Shown here in pieces: positions 33,975 through 46,862 of a stretch of 64,000 nucleotides of DNA. The stretch lies in contig CM064421.1 in the NCBI GenBank assembly GCA_032690845.1, positions 42,150,963 through 42,214,962 on the forward strand, read 5' to 3'. Within the stretch, counting starts at the first letter, position 1. Every line of letters begins with the position of its first letter. Source of the DNA: Eleusine coracana subsp. coracana. Its lineage: Eukaryota > Streptophyta > Magnoliopsida > Poales > Poaceae. The notes under the pieces were generated by a model. It saw nothing but the letters and a program-made list of their open reading frames with translations. It ran no database searches and had not been told where the DNA came from. The position numbers and the translations under genes are program-made.

Positions 33975-34463
33975 CAAGATCTCTTCTTTGAACTTGGTGA
34001 ATTTGTGAGAAATCCGAATGATGATCTTTGTGAGAACCTCTTAAGCATTTATGATCTTGTGTGTAGGATAAACTCCTTCAGAGGTCTATAGGGGATTGCA
34101 CCACATGAAGTGATTGACAAGCTCCTCCAGCAAATCACCACTCCTGAGAGGGGTTTCTTACTTGAGGAGGTAGTCAATAGAAGGCATTAGCTCTCAATTG
34201 AGAGGGTAATAGAGATGATACTCGTGCTCCACTCACAAGTGGGACACGTGCTTGAGCACATCACTGGACTCTATGATCCTCCCCATTACTACATCGACCT
34301 TGACAATGTGCACATGGGGGATGGTCTTGGACATTGGAGATATCGTGCTCCTCACTATCCCATCAGGAGGAGACTACAGTAAGGGATTGCAAGAATCCCT
34401 ATCTATGAGGATGGTCTTATTGCTCGACACGATGAGGTTAGTGCTAGTCAATCAAGTAATGCT

Positions 34464-37400
34464 TTGGATACTAACCCTTCTTCCTCTAGTGTTTGTCTTA
34501 TGGCTACCACCAGGGTCAACTACAAGAGTGGAGGTACTCGTTGTATTCTTGATAGTGGGTGCACTCAACATATGACCAGGAAGCCAACCATGTTCACCAC
34601 CATTGATGGAGACGAAGACAGTGAAAAGGTGACTTTTAGGGATAACTCAAAGGGGAGACTTAGAGGCTCAGGCAAGGTGGCCATCACAAATGACCTCCAT
34701 CTCTCCAAGGTCTTTCTTGTGGAAACCCTCAACTTCAATCTTATGTCTATTGGTCAACTTTGTGACATGGGTTTCAAGTGCACGTTTGATGAGGATGGTG
34801 CAACGATTGAGAATGCTAAGAGAGGGCTAGTATTTCATGGAGTAAGGTATGAGAACTTGTATGTCACGGACTTCAAATCAAGAAATATGCCACCAATCAC
34901 TTGCCTATTCACTAAGGCATCCAAGGGATGGTTGTGGCATAGAAGACTGGCACATATTGGAATGAATCAGCTCAAGAAGATTGTCAAGAGGAATCTAGTT
35001 GAAGAAATCAAGGATGTTACCTTCAAGAAGGACAGACTGTGCAGCGCTTGTTAGGCAGGAAAACAAGTTGCATCTTCACATCCTACCAAGTCATTCATGT
35101 CTACATGTCGTCCTCTAGAGCTCTTGCATATGGAATTGTTTGGGCCAACACATTACAAGAGTCTGAGAGGTAATCTATATTGCTTGGTGATTGTTGATGA
35201 TTTCACGAGATACACTTGGACCTTCTTTCTTGTGGACAAATCCCAAGCCAGTGGTATCTTCAGAAAGTTTGCAAAGAGAGCAAAGAATGAATTTAATGCT
35301 AGCATTGTGTAGATAAGGAGTGATAATAGGACTGAGTTCAAGAACACCACAATAGAGGAATACTGTGACAAGAAAGGGATCAAGCATGAATTCTCCGCTA
35401 CATATACTCCTGAGCAAAATGGAGTAGTGGAGAGGAAGAACAAGACACTCATCACTCTTGCTCGTGCCATGTTGGATGAGTATGGAACTCATGAGAGGTT
35501 TTGGGCGGAGGCAATCAACACGGCTTGCTATACCTCTAACCGTGTCTATCTCCACCGGTTGTTGAAGAAGACGCCATATGAGCTATTGGTGGGACGGAAA
35601 CCCAATGTTTCCTATTTTCGAGTCTTTGGCTGCAAGTGTTACATTCTCAAGAAAAGGAGAAAGCCCAGGAAGTTTGAGAGCAGAACTGATGAAGGCATTC
35701 TTGTTGGGTACTCAGGAACTTCTAAAGCATATAGGGTCTACAACTCAGCCACAGGGTGTGTGGAAGAATCCTATGATGTGCAATTTGATGAGTCAAATGG
35801 TTCTTAAAAGGAGTATGAGTTTCATGAAGTGAACATTGAGGATGAGCCTATGAGGGAAGCTTTGAGAAACATGCTCGTGGGCGAGGTTTTACCCCACGAA
35901 GCCAATAATGGTGATATTCATGAGCCTTGTACTCCACCACCTCAACCAACCTCCTCCTCCGAGGTGCAAGAACCCACCTCAAAATGCTACAAATACACCC
36001 ACAAGGTCCTTCCAAGATTCATTGAGAGTTCACCCATCAAAAGATGATGAAACCCAAGTGAGAAGTGAGCCACAAGACTCCCCACATACTTCACCACAAG
36101 CCACTTCTCCTAACTCTTCGCAAGATACTCTTCCATCCACCTCGAGCTCAAAGTCCAAAACAAGAAAGCATAAGAGTGACTCCTCCACCTCTCTTAGGAT
36201 CCAAGACACTCATATATCAAGAGAGCAAACAATCCATGATGCACAAGATACATCACCGAGAGCTCCTCCCACTCAAGAAAAATACCATCCTAGACCCAAG
36301 GCCATCAACAAGGATCATTCAAGTGACTTGATCATTGGGAATCCATCTCAAGGAGTAAAGACAAGGAGAAATCAATATAAGCCCAACTATGTGAGTGAAG
36401 AAAATGATGATGAGGCCAATGTTGCAATTGAGAACTTCTCCTTCGTCTCTATGATTGAGCCCACTACCATTGATGAAGCTACGGATGATCACAAATGGGT
36501 TATAGCCATGCAAGAAGAGTTGAACAACTTCAAGAGGTGCAAAGTATGGAAATTGGTTGAGAGGCCCAAGGATTATAATATGGTTGGCACCAAGTGGGTC
36601 TTCAAGAACAAGCAAGATGAGAAAGGAGCAATTGTCAAGAACAAGGCCCGCCTAGTGGCCAAGGGATACTCTCAAGTGGCGGGGATTGACTTTAAAGAAA
36701 CCTTTGCTCCCGTGGCTCGTCTTGAAGCTATTCGGATCTTACTTGCCTATGCATCACACAATGGCTTCAAGCTCTTTTAAATGGATGTCAAAAGTGCCTT
36801 CTTGAATGGAGAGATCAATGAGAAAGTCTATGTGGAACAACCTTCGGGATTTGAGGACCCAAAACATCCAAGACATGTATACAAATTAAAGAAAGCTCTC
36901 TATGGCCTCAAGCAAGCACCAAGGACATGGTATGAACACTTGATGAACTTCCTACTCAAAAATGGATTCACCATTGGACGCATTGATAGCATCTTGTTTA
37001 TAAGGCATGTTGGGAAGGATCTCTTTGTATGCCAAATCTATGTGGATGATATCATCTATGAGTCAACCAATGAGAAGTTCAATGAAGAGTTTCAAGAGAT
37101 GATGGCTAGGGAATTCCAAATGTCAATGATTGGAGAGTTGCATGTATTCCTTGGTTTTCAAGTCAAACAATTGAGAGATGGAAACTTCATCTATCAAGAA
37201 AAATATACTAAGGACCTTCTCAAGAGATTCAACATGGAAAATTGCAAGCCCATGCACACACCTATGGCTACAAGCAAACCCTTGGATGATGATGTGAAAG
37301 GGAAACCGGTGAACCCCAATCTCTATAGATCTATCTCACCGCTTCGAGACCGGACATCATGCGTAGTGTGTGCTTGTGTGCACGCTACCAAGCAAATCTA

Positions 37401-37975
37401 AAAGAGTCACACTTAGAGGCCGTGAAGAGGATAATGAAATACCTCAAGTACACACCTACCATGGACTTATGGTATCTTAGAGGAACAAGCTTTGAGTTAC
37501 TTGGGTATTCAGATTCAGACTTCGCGGGTTGCAAAGTGAATAGGAAGAGTACATCGGGAGGTTGCCAATTTCTTGGAAGATCTCTAGTATCTTGGAGCTC
37601 AAAGAAGCAAAACTCGGTGGCTCTATCCACAGCCGAAGCGGAATACATGGCGGCGGGAGCATGTTGTGCACAACTTCTTTACATGAGACAAACACTCTCG
37701 GACTATGGCCTCAACTATATTCAAATGCCACTATATTGTGATTGTGAGGCGGCAATCAAGATGGCTCTCAAGACCGGAGATCATGGTCATGCAAAGCACA
37801 TTCAAGTAAGGCATCACTTCATAAGGGACCATGTTGAGAAGAAGGACATCGAGTTAGTAAGTGTGCGAACTCATGAATAATTGGCGGATATCTTCACTAA
37901 GCCACTCGATGAGAAGACCTACAACAAGCTAAGGGGAGAACTCAATGTTCTCGACCTCTCTAACTTCACATGAGT
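34464..37975 (+). pseudogene. Element C pol (protease, integrase, RT, RNase H), defective
   Basis: Protease DSGCTQHM is at about 34552, the pre-integrase finger HRRLAHIGMNQLKK...CSAC at about 34940-35052, and the integrase core follows. Its first catalytic Asp reads Glu (LLHMELFGP), the second is kept (RSDNRTEF), and the Glu is kept (PEQNGVVERKN). RT has FAPVARLEAIR, MDVKSAFLNGEI and the YVDD box in CQIYVDDIIYE (about 37030). RNase H has GYSDSDFAGC and KSTSGGCQFLG, and the frame ends LDLSNFT at about 37972. Stops lie at 35052, 35310, 35805, 36778 and 37878, with frame changes near 35840-35990 and 37370. It would have produced the replication enzymes of the element. It cannot be translated through. 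Confidence 0.9.
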
Positions 37976-39273
37976 AACCCTTGAGCTTGTCCTTTGTAAA
38001 TTTGTATAGCGTTTGTTTGTTTTGTTGTTTGTGTTCTTGTTTGTGCTTGTTTCTCTTCTTTTGTAGGTTGACTTCGGACCTTCTTGAGATAGCAATGGAC
38101 ATGGGTTAAGCTTGGGAAGGTGGTTCATGATGTACCCAAGGCTTTGAAGAATGGTCCATTGTGAGCAAGCTTAGAAAGGGAACAACTCGTTGTTGACACT
38201 TTGGTTTGTAGCGGTTCTCTCTTTTTTCTTTAGCATCACATCTTGCATTGTATACTTGTTGCATTTGCATTCTTTGCATTCATGCATCTTCGCATTGTGA
38301 TACCATACATGCTCCCAAGCATGTGTCTAGGGGGAGTTACTCATTTACAATGTGAGTACATGACTCTCTAGATGATCAAATAGTGATATTAAATGCTTCA
38401 TGCCCATTGAGCCATGTTCAACTGAGCTCCGAGGATAAATCTACTCGTGCGACTCAAAGACAAGTGGCTCATACATTCCCTCCTCTCTAATGACTAACCC
38501 TTGCATACTTGAGAAAATATTTTGTTGAGTCATAAGTGTAGGGGGAGCTATGGTGGAACACCATTGCGACCAAGGAGGAGCACCATGAAAGGGGGAGTTA
38601 TCCTAACTCTAGCGAACTATCTTATGCCTCTTGGTTCCATTATGTTTTGGTGTGGTTTTTGGTGATAGGTGACAAAGGGGAAGAAGGAACATGAAGATCC
38701 AAAAGCCAAGTCTAGCTTAATAACACAAAGGGGGAAGAACATGAAGATCCGAAAGCCAAGTCAAGATTGAGGATAGCAAAAAGGGTAGAAAACATGAAGA
38801 TGATGAAGACAATGGTGCATGTTTCACTTAGAGTACATATGAAGATCACATCAAGATGAACATCTACACCAACATGGAGAAGAACAATGACGGTGCATGT
38901 CTACGGCGACAATGTACATCTTCATCGACATGAGCATCTACGTCCTTGGTGCGTGTCTACATCAACAAGATCGACTACCACGACACCAAGACGGGCGCAA
39001 ATTTAGTACGTCCTTGGTGCGTGTCTACATCAACAAGATCGACTACCACAACACCAAGACGGGCGCAAATTCAGCTCAAGATTGAAATCCAAGTGCGCTA
39101 AATAAGTGGGTAGTTCTCCCTCAACACCTAGCACATCTTAAGGGGGAGACTACTTCCAAGGTAAGAACCAAAGTATGCCTTTCAATCCTTTCTTTTCCTT
39201 TGGTTCTTTCTTGCTTGTCCGTTGTGGATCATCATAAGTAGTGGTTATCATCCATTACCAAAAAGGGGGAGAT
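37976..39273 (+). other. Element C 3' spacer and polypurine tract
   Basis: This is non-coding sequence between RNase H and the 3' LTR, where some SIRE relatives carry an envelope-like ORF. I see none. It includes purine-rich AGGGGGAG copies (about 38330, 38545, 38590, 38725 and 39140) and ends in AAAAAGGGGGAGA (39260-39272), the likely plus-strand primer. A 68-bp tandem duplication occupies 38939-39074. Confidence 0.65.
38939..39074. repeat. Tandem duplication, 68-bp unit
   Basis: Two almost identical copies (38939-39006 and 39007-39074) begin TACGTCCTTGGTGCGTGTCT. They lie in the element C spacer. Confidence 0.85.
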
Positions 39274-41079
39274 TATAAGGTTCATGACCATTGAGGTCAC
39301 TCCAAGGTTTGTTTTAGTGATGAATGACAAACATGAAATGTGACTAATATCTACACGAGTGTAGTTCGTGTAGGAAACCTCTTCTACCTTATGATGATTG
39401 TCAACGACGGCCTTGGCGATTGATGACAATGACCACAAGCATGGAGGCTTGTGAACTTGATGGAGTGCAAGGGTTGATAAAGATGGATCAAAGTGGAGAA
39501 CAAGCTATGATGCAAGTGTTGGGTACACTTGTCTAGTTATTAGGGCTTTGAGTCCATAGGAAAAACCGGATTATCAAGGGGGTCTAGGTCATTCTCTTAG
39601 GTCATGTCTAGTCGATGATGTGCAAGGTTGCTTGGTGAAATCACAGGTACTAGGTGACAATGGAGAAGCCAAGGAGCTGTTCGGAGAAGCCGGGAAACGA
39701 AGTCAAGCGAGGACGAGAAGTTTCAGCTTCTGGATGAAGTGACCGGACAGAGGGGTCAGAGGTGACCGGACTATACGGTCACTAAGTGGTTTTGTCTAGA
39801 GTCTACAGTGTGCAGCGAGAAAACTACCAAGTCTGGGAATCTCTAGTGACCGGACGGTCCGGTCTACTGACCAGACGGTCCGGTCAGTAGAGATGAGACT
39901 TGGGCAGCGAGGAAGCCAGCGCCGAAATGTTTCTAGACTGGAGAGAGAAACGGACCGGACGGTCCGGTCGGCAGAGGAATCAGCAATGGTCAGAGCCGTT
40001 GGGGCACAATGTTGCAGTGACCGGACAGTCCGGTCAGGCAATGACCGGACTGTACAGTCAGTAGGCCCAGAAAGTTGATTTCGTAGAGCAACGGCTAGTT
40101 TGAGGTTGGGAGCCTATATAACTTCGTTGCTGGGGTCTTTGTGACCTCTCTTGGCTAGTGGATTACCTGAGAGCATTTGATAAGGTCCAAGAGGAAAAGA
40201 GGAGAGCACTAGGAGGAGATATTGCATATCTTGAGAGTGCTAGAGGAGAGTAACTTGAGCATCTTGCACATCTAAGACTAGGGTGTCCTTTAGGGTGTGA
40301 TCTAGATTGTTACTCTTGGTTTGTGGTGAGACCTAGACCGGTTAGGTGTTGGTGATCAAGCCTATCATGAGTGATTGTGAAGGCCGTCACATGTTTATAC
40401 ACGGTTTGAGCCCGCCGGTGAAAGGGGCATCAATAGTGAGCGCCCTTGTCAGTTCGGAGAGTCCGGCAAGTTCTCGAGGGAGGCGATCTTGTGATTTATG
40501 CAGCGGTGACGCACACCGTGTCTTCACTCAGGGAGTGATTGCGGGCTCGTGGGTGAGAACTCCACTTGGTGGCGGGAAGGACCGGAACTCCGGCGGGAGT
40601 GGTCCAACGAGGAGTAGGGGAAGGCGCCATCCTTCCGACACCCCGAGAAAAAATCATGAGACATCTCTTACTCTACTCCTTACTATGATGCATTATTTTT
40701 TGCACTTACATACCGTGCTATTCATGCTTGTGTGCTTGTCTTCTAGTTGATTATCTTGTAGACTTGCATGAATTGGCTTCTTGCTTGCTAGTAGTGTTTG
40801 TGTTTCCGCATTTGATTACTAGCATGTATAGGACTTGCGTCGGCTTGATTACTTTCCCTTGTATGTGTTGTGCTACTCATGCTCGTGTGCACTAGTTTCT
40901 TATCTTGTAGAATTACATGAGTAGGCTCCCTTGCTAGCTTGTGGTGTGCTTCCGCGTTGCTTTATTACTAGCTTGCATAGGAGTTGTTTTGAGTGATCGG
41001 TTTTTAGGAATTTGGCAAATTTGGTACATAGTGCGAGTTCCCGATTCACCCGCCCCCTCTCGGTCACTCGGTCCTTTCA
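39274..41079 (+). repeat. Element C 3' LTR
   Basis: It corresponds to 31174-32955 with scattered substitutions and small indels (1806 against 1782 bp). Its first bases are TATAAGG instead of TGTAAGG. It carries its own set of palindromic boxes (39762-40062). Confidence 0.93.
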
Positions 41080-41084
41080 GTAGC

Positions 41085-42263
41085 TCCCACTAGTCTGCTG
41101 CTGTGTGAACGAATGGGGAGCAGAAGTGGAGCCCTGCCTCTGAGAAGACCATCCGAATTGAGACTGCGAGACGGGAGGACCACTGAACCGCGGTTGCTGA
41201 GGACCTCCAGGACGGTTCACTTGTGTTGCTGACTTCCTCTTTTTTTCCCTTTTGTTCTCCACTCTCTTGTAAGCTGATTCCAGGAGCATGGCTTTGTTGA
41301 TCATTTGCTTCAGACTGGTGTAGTCAACAAGGTGTACTCCCATGCCTGCGTGCAAGCCTCTAAAATTGTGAGCATTTTACAATTATGCAACTAAGCAGAC
41401 ATAGTTGCTAAAATTTGCAAGAATTTAATGTTCTCACCTGCGTGCAAACCCCTCGAAAACCAGTACATCTTCTGATCTTCAGTAGCAACCTCTGTGGGTA
41501 CATAGCGGCTTAGCTGCGTATACCTGTTGACATACTCTGACACTGACATCTGCCCAAGCTTCAAGGACCTGAACTCCTCAGCCTTCCTGACCATAGCACC
41601 CCTAGGGATGTGGAAGGTGTGGAACTCCTCCACAAACTGACCCCAAGTGATACTGTCAGGATCCTCATGTATAGCAACCAAGCTGTCCCACCAAGCTCCA
41701 GCTGTGCCCACCAGCTGGTGCGTAGTGAGGCGCACACACTCAGCATCGTCGCACTGAAGCAGGTCCAACTTCTTCTCGATCTCTCTAAGCCATCCATCCG
41801 CAGCAAGTGGATCATCTGAGTTGTCAAACTCCAATGGCTTCAGGCGCATGAAGGCACTCATGCGGTCCCCAGGCCCTTGATGATAGGGCCCGTATCCTCC
41901 AGCCCGTCCATGCTAGTTCTGCCTACCAGCTATGGCGGTGACCAGCTGCTCAAGCAATCGTGTCTGTGTAGCCATCACCTCAGCAAGATTTGGAGCAGCA
42001 TGCAGCTCCTCATCCTTAGCTGGGTCCTCTACCTCGTCCTCAACACCATCCGGGGTATCCTCTCTACCCTTGCCACGGCCTCCAGCAGCTCGGCCACGTG
42101 CTCTGTCGCCATGACCACGGTCCTGAGTGTCACGGCCATGGCCACAGCCACGGCCCCTCAGAGCGGCTCCACACCCACGTCCACGAGGTGGCAAAGCGAT
42201 GTCATCCTCACGAGCAGCTTCCTCGAAGCAAGCGTCTAGTCGGTTGGACCTTCTTGGTGGCAT
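41085..42263 (-). pseudogene. Element B gag, defective
   Basis: Reading downward, it starts MPPRRSNRLDACFEEA at 42263. It continues through an Arg/Gly-rich segment (GRGCGHGRDTQDRGHGDRAR) and NLAEVMATQTRLLEQLVTAI to a TAG at 41913, then in the same frame FMRLKPLEFDNSDDPLAADG, WWDSLVAIHEDP and GAMVRKAEEFRSLKLGQMSV. These blocks are the capsid core of chromovirus gag (retrotransposon gag family). A stop at 41391 and a frame change with about 40-90 bp of disturbed, partly duplicated sequence separate the last part (MLLESAYKRVENKREKKRKS). Element C interrupts it before the zinc knuckle. Confidence 0.85.
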
Positions 42264-42669
42264 CTGTTGCATCAGAAATTCCAATGAGTAAAACCATTGA
42301 ATCAAAACATCATAATGCTTGCAAATTTGAACAGGATATGAGGTCCGTTGATGTTCAGCGATAACTGCAAGAATCAACTTATCCAAAAAGGGCATAAAGT
42401 TGTTTATTATGCACACCAGTCCAATGATTTGTCATAAGATAACTTAGACGCATCTCCTTTAATATTAGAGAGACCTTAACTCGTATTTCAAGGACTTTTC
42501 CTTCAAGTAACCATCTCGGTCATAGATACTTCATCACGGGCAAGAATTTGGGATGAAAAAGGGTTTATGATTCCAAGGTATGATGAAGGAGTCATAAGCT
42601 GAAAGGAAGACTAGAATTGGTTCCTATACTAATGTCCATTTCTAAGGGTCTCGTACCTACAGTCAAGTA

Positions 42670-42683
42670 TGGCTCTGATACCA
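42670..42683 (-). promoter_or_regulatory. Element B primer binding site
   Basis: The minus strand reads TGGTATCAGAGCCA, four bases after the end of the 5' LTR. It is a perfect initiator-Met tRNA match. Confidence 0.88.
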
Positions 42684-42687
42684 CCTG

Positions 42688-45600
42688 TGATGACCCGATT
42701 TTACCAACAGGCAAAATCATGCCGTTTGTACCTCACAACTATTCCTAGGAGGATAGCTTGTACATCCATTCACAAGAAATAACATAAAACCATTAACAGA
42801 ACAAGAAACAAAGATAAGATAGATCAACAGGGTTCTATCTCCATAAGTTAACCATCACCCATTAGGTACATGAGCATGGCGCGCATGCCAAGAGGGAAGA
42901 ACATGACATCTAGCAGAAGCCGTGACAAATGTGAAAGCAAAATCTATAGCAGAAGTCTTTGTGGCAATCCATCTCCAGAGACATCTTGAGTGTAGGCGTG
43001 AGACCAATCTACTCCTCGAAGTCCACGTTGTCGAAGTTGTAGTCTGGCTCGCTGGCTTCTCCATCTTCTGAAACCGAGAAGGAGTGCTGCCCTGAGTACA
43101 TAGGGTACTCACCTAGTCGCTCTACCCTAACAAATTATGCTATGCATGCAAGTATTTCAAGGAGGGGTTTTGGCTGAGTGCGAAAAGCTAAGTTGGCAAA
43201 CATTTTCTTTTAAAACATTTCCAATCATCAAGTTTTATTATCTTGCCTCATTGAGATTAACACATCCCAACAAGGTTCAAATTTTAATCCCAGCTAATAT
43301 CCTCCCAGCTGGGCCATAGCTCTAGGCCGGATGCAAAACAAGAGAGGGGGAAAAGAAGTAGTAAAACAAATCTCAAGTGGATGCTCACAAGACATTTGTC
43401 AATTACCGAGGACGCGGCTATGTACATAGATTATAACTCTACAGAGTATATACACCTGTACCCACATGATGTGGCTATATAGTATAACTGGTGTATAGTA
43501 ATATAGCACACACATAATCCATCCTCAAGCATCGATTGGCATCTCCCGCATCTCCAGAACTGAGCCCCCAGAGTCTCGCAAGACAAGGGTCCTGAAGCTT
43601 TGATGGGCCTACCACTGATCAGGTGGGATATCCCTCTCGTGGAGCCGGGTCGCAACCTACGGACACCACTAACACCTACCTCGTATGCCTACGGCTAGAC
43701 CACCAGTCCTCCGCAAGTATCAAGATCCAGCCACTGCCCAGACAGGGTCGATTTGGTGTGTAAGAAATGTCAGTGAGTCATACAGCACAAGAATCGGTCC
43801 TGAAGCTGTAGGTGCGGGCAAATCCTCCTATCTCCTCCTCCTCCAAATCCTCAACAACCAACCACAACAGAGACCTAAAGCCCAAGTCTCTACACAACTG
43901 TGTCCGCACAGACACTCTCCCAATAGGGGTTGCCCAATCTACCCCCCGGCACCTGATCACCAACGCCCACCCCCACTAAAACAGTTTTAGTGGAGTTTAT
44001 TTATAAACACACATGCAGAGCATATTTTAAATCATTTACACAAATTCATTTTATAGTGTCCAGGTGAGAGTTGAAATTATGCGACTAAGCATGCTAAGCA
44101 TCATCATAGTAGCAAATCATTCCTATGGCTTGACAGTGGAAAGGTAAGCATGTAGGGGCTTAGGTATGATCTAGCGGCAATTTAAATAGTGAGCATGCAA
44201 AACAGTTGCAAACAAATCATGCAGTTTTAAAAATGGGGGAACAATCATGATCAAGGAAGCGACTTGCCTTGTTTGTCGGCGTGCTAGTTAGGGTCTAGGT
44301 CCTCCTAACGCTCCTACTCGTACTCTTGAGTCTCCAGTGGGATTGCGCATCAAATCAGGCACGTACAATAAGTCACGGTGAATACAGTCGAACCTGGGTT
44401 ATAATTAAATTACGAACCTACAAAGATGCTAATTTGGCACTATGGACACTACTATCATGTAGAGGGCAATCTTACAGAACTAACGTGACTGGAATCATCG
44501 AAAATGGAGCTAGAAAGGATTTACTAGGAATTTTGGACGATAAACAAGAGATAAATGAATTTCTGCAAATGTCTAGGGAATATTCTAGAGAATATTCCCT
44601 CCAATTTCTGATATAGACTAACTCATGGGGCCCACTTGACATAGACAAACAGAGATAGGCCCATAGTGGACCAGGTCCAGGAATAAACACACCTAAATTT
44701 ATTCGGGCCCAAATCATACAGCCTCATCCAGAAAACAAACCTAAACTCTACTCGGCCCAACAACTTGGTCTGGGCCCATCAAACCAGTCAGCCAGCCCGG
44801 ACTCTCGACAGCCCTGCAACCAAATCAGGCGATAAAGCCTTTGCTCGGCCCAGCGAGAACAAGGTGGCCCACGAGGCTTTTCTCCAATCCACTACAGTAG
44901 CGGCCCGGCTGCAAACAAGCCACCAGGCCACGAGATCAACTCTCCGCCCAGCCAACTCCCAGGCCACATGGCCTCTCCCTGGCCCAGCCAGCTCGGCGGC
45001 CTGGCTGCAATGGCAGCCCAGCCGAGCATGCGGCTTGGCGCACACGCAAGCCACAGGCAGCCAGGCGTGTCGTGCATGGCGCGAGCGCACACCCACAGCA
45101 AAGCGGCGGCGATGAGAGCAAACACGCAAGGAGCGAAGATCCGAGCGGAAAGGGGAACAGGGAGAGACGCGCATGGACTCACCGCGGTGGTTTGAAGAGG
45201 AAAGCGACGTCGTGGTGGTCCGGATGAAGGGGGACGACGTCGTCTACGGCTTCAGTCTTTAACTCGGGTAGGTGGTCACCGTGATGACTGGCTGTGTCCA
45301 TGTTCCAGGGCCCCTACGATGACCCATGGTGCGGATCTGAGCATCAAGCCATGGCATACGACAGGGAAGACAGAACAGGGACAAGATCGAGATGAGGCTC
45401 ACCATGGCAGAGATGATCGGTGGCGAGAGCTCACTGCGGTGGGTGGATCTACTTCAAATTCCCCTTCTTCTCCACCTAGATCACAACACGATCAACACGT
45501 TAGAAAGTGCAAGATCACGAGGAAGGCGACTAGGGTGACGCGGCTTACCGACGGCGATCGCGGCGGTGGCTTCACGCCTGCGGCAGAGAGGAAAGGCTTG

Positions 45601-46033
45601 GCGGCAGCTAGGGTTTGTGAGGCGCCCTGGCGGCGCAGAGGGGACTAGGGTTGGTGGCGGCGGCTCCAGGGGTTTTATAGGCGAGCAGTGCTAGGGTTGG
45701 AGGAACGTGGGCGCGTGCAATCATGCCATGTGTTTTGGGCGTTTGTGCCCCGCCGTAGCGCTCAGCTATGATAGAGAAAGAAAAGTAGAAGGAGGCGGGG
45801 TGCTGGGTTGGGCCAAATGGACCACTTCTCCACGCAGGCACGATCCAGATAGAAGAAAGGAGAGTTGGGCCGAGCTAGAGATAGGAGAGGAAAACGGCCC
45901 AAAGTGGCTTGGCGCCCAGAAATCCGTTTGGCCATTATTTGTAGCTGATTTTAAATGCCAAGTGAACTCAAATTTGATCCAATTTGAAATTTGACAATTG
46001 ATTTTTATTGCTACAAATTTATGGGTTGTTACA
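42688..46033 (-). repeat. Element B 5' LTR
   Basis: It matches 24342-27678 over its length. On the minus strand it begins TGTAACAACCCATAAATTTG (46033 downward) and ends GGGTCATCA. Confidence 0.9.
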
Positions 46034-46672
46034 ACGTCTTGATAGAACTCTATCGACTCTGTATATGAATAGATCGAATCTAACTTTATCAACCTAGTAA
46101 GAGATATAAATTAATGCAGCCTACTGATTCGAACAGATCGAATCTAATCGAGACAGCGTCCAAACACGGTAAATAAAGCTAGAGTTAAGCTATTTATAGA
46201 TAAAATCGATAAAATGACTCGAATGATAGATCTAGAATATACTTTTAAAACCCACTAGAAATCGTAATAGATCGGACTCAACCAAGATAGTATTGCAATC
46301 AAAAGTTGATAGAACAAGCAGAAAACAGATCTAATTATCGGATAACTAGCAATTCTAACGATAACAACTAGAATATCATATTAATGAGAAAGTACTAGCT
46401 AAAGTCGATAGAATTACCGGGTTGACTAATCCAGGTCTCTCGCCGAGATCGGAGCCCATGCAGCCCGTGTGAGACGAGGATTTCGTCGAGTAGGAAAGGT
46501 TGGCAATGGGCCGAATTGTATTGAACGAAGGAGTTGTTTTTTCCGTACAGATCCTATTACATATTTATAAACCCATGCAAGGGGTTCTGACCCGACTCGG
46601 TCAGGACTCTCAAACAAACCGACTAGGTTTATTTCTAAACTGATCTTAAACTAAAAATAGATAAAGATAAAA

Positions 46673-46820
46673 TAACCCCATCGGACCCACTTTAATCCTT
46701 TCGACCGTTGATCTTCTCTGACTTCAGCCAATTTTGCCTCCACGTATAACCCCATCGGACCCACTTTAATCCTTTTGACCGTTGATCTTCTCTGACTTCA
46801 GCCGATTCTGCCTCCACGCC
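46673..46820. repeat. Tandem duplication, 74-bp unit, in element X
   Basis: Two copies (46673-46746 and 46747-46820) begin TAACCCCATCGGACCCACTT and differ at only a few sites. Confidence 0.85.
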
Positions 46821-46862
46821 GTCGACTATTGGGACCGATCAAATTTTGGTGCCAATAGAAAG

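Larger units (their letters stand above)
31174..41079 (+). mobile_element. Element C: Ty1/Copia LTR retrotransposon (SIRE/Maximus-like)
   Basis: LTRs at 31174-32955 and 39274-41079 are flanked by GTAGC (31169-31173 and 41080-41084). A Met-type primer site follows the first LTR and an A/G tract precedes the second. Domain order is protease, integrase, RT and RNase H, which is Copia order, on the plus strand. The 9.9 kb size, 1.8 kb LTRs and 1.3 kb of non-coding sequence between RNase H and the 3' LTR suggest the SIRE lineage (inference). It is the innermost and therefore youngest insertion of the nest, yet its pol already has several stops. Confidence 0.93.
24342..46033 (-). mobile_element. 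Element B: Ty3/Gypsy LTR retrotransposon (Tekay/Del-like chromovirus)
   Basis: Long LTRs (24342-27678 and 42688-46033, about 3.3 kb) enclose a minus-strand gag-pol. On the minus strand the order is 5' LTR, Met primer site (42670-42683), gag (42263 downward), pol (31190 to 27715), polypurine tract (27679-27691) and 3' LTR. LTRs begin TGTAACAACCC and end GGTCRTCA. ACGTC is present at 24335-24339 and 46034-46038, with two extra bases (AG) before the left LTR. Element C splits it between gag and protease. LTR length and the chromodomain-like integrase tail suggest Tekay (inference). Confidence 0.9.
23756..46857 (-). mobile_element. Element X: probable solo LTR with TATTG...CAATA ends, split by element B
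   Basis: The outer parts (23756-24339 and 46039-46857, about 1.4 kb together) are flanked by GAAAG (23751-23755 and 46858-46862). The ends are inverted repeats: TATTGACACGAAAATT on the left and, inverted, TATTGGCACCAAAATT on the right. A TATA-like TTTATAAATATG on the minus strand near 46555-46570 and the lack of ORFs favour a solo LTR in reverse orientation. The terminal dinucleotides are TA...TA rather than TG...CA. A DNA transposon with a 5-bp duplication is the alternative. A 74-bp tandem duplication sits near its right end. Confidence 0.6.
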
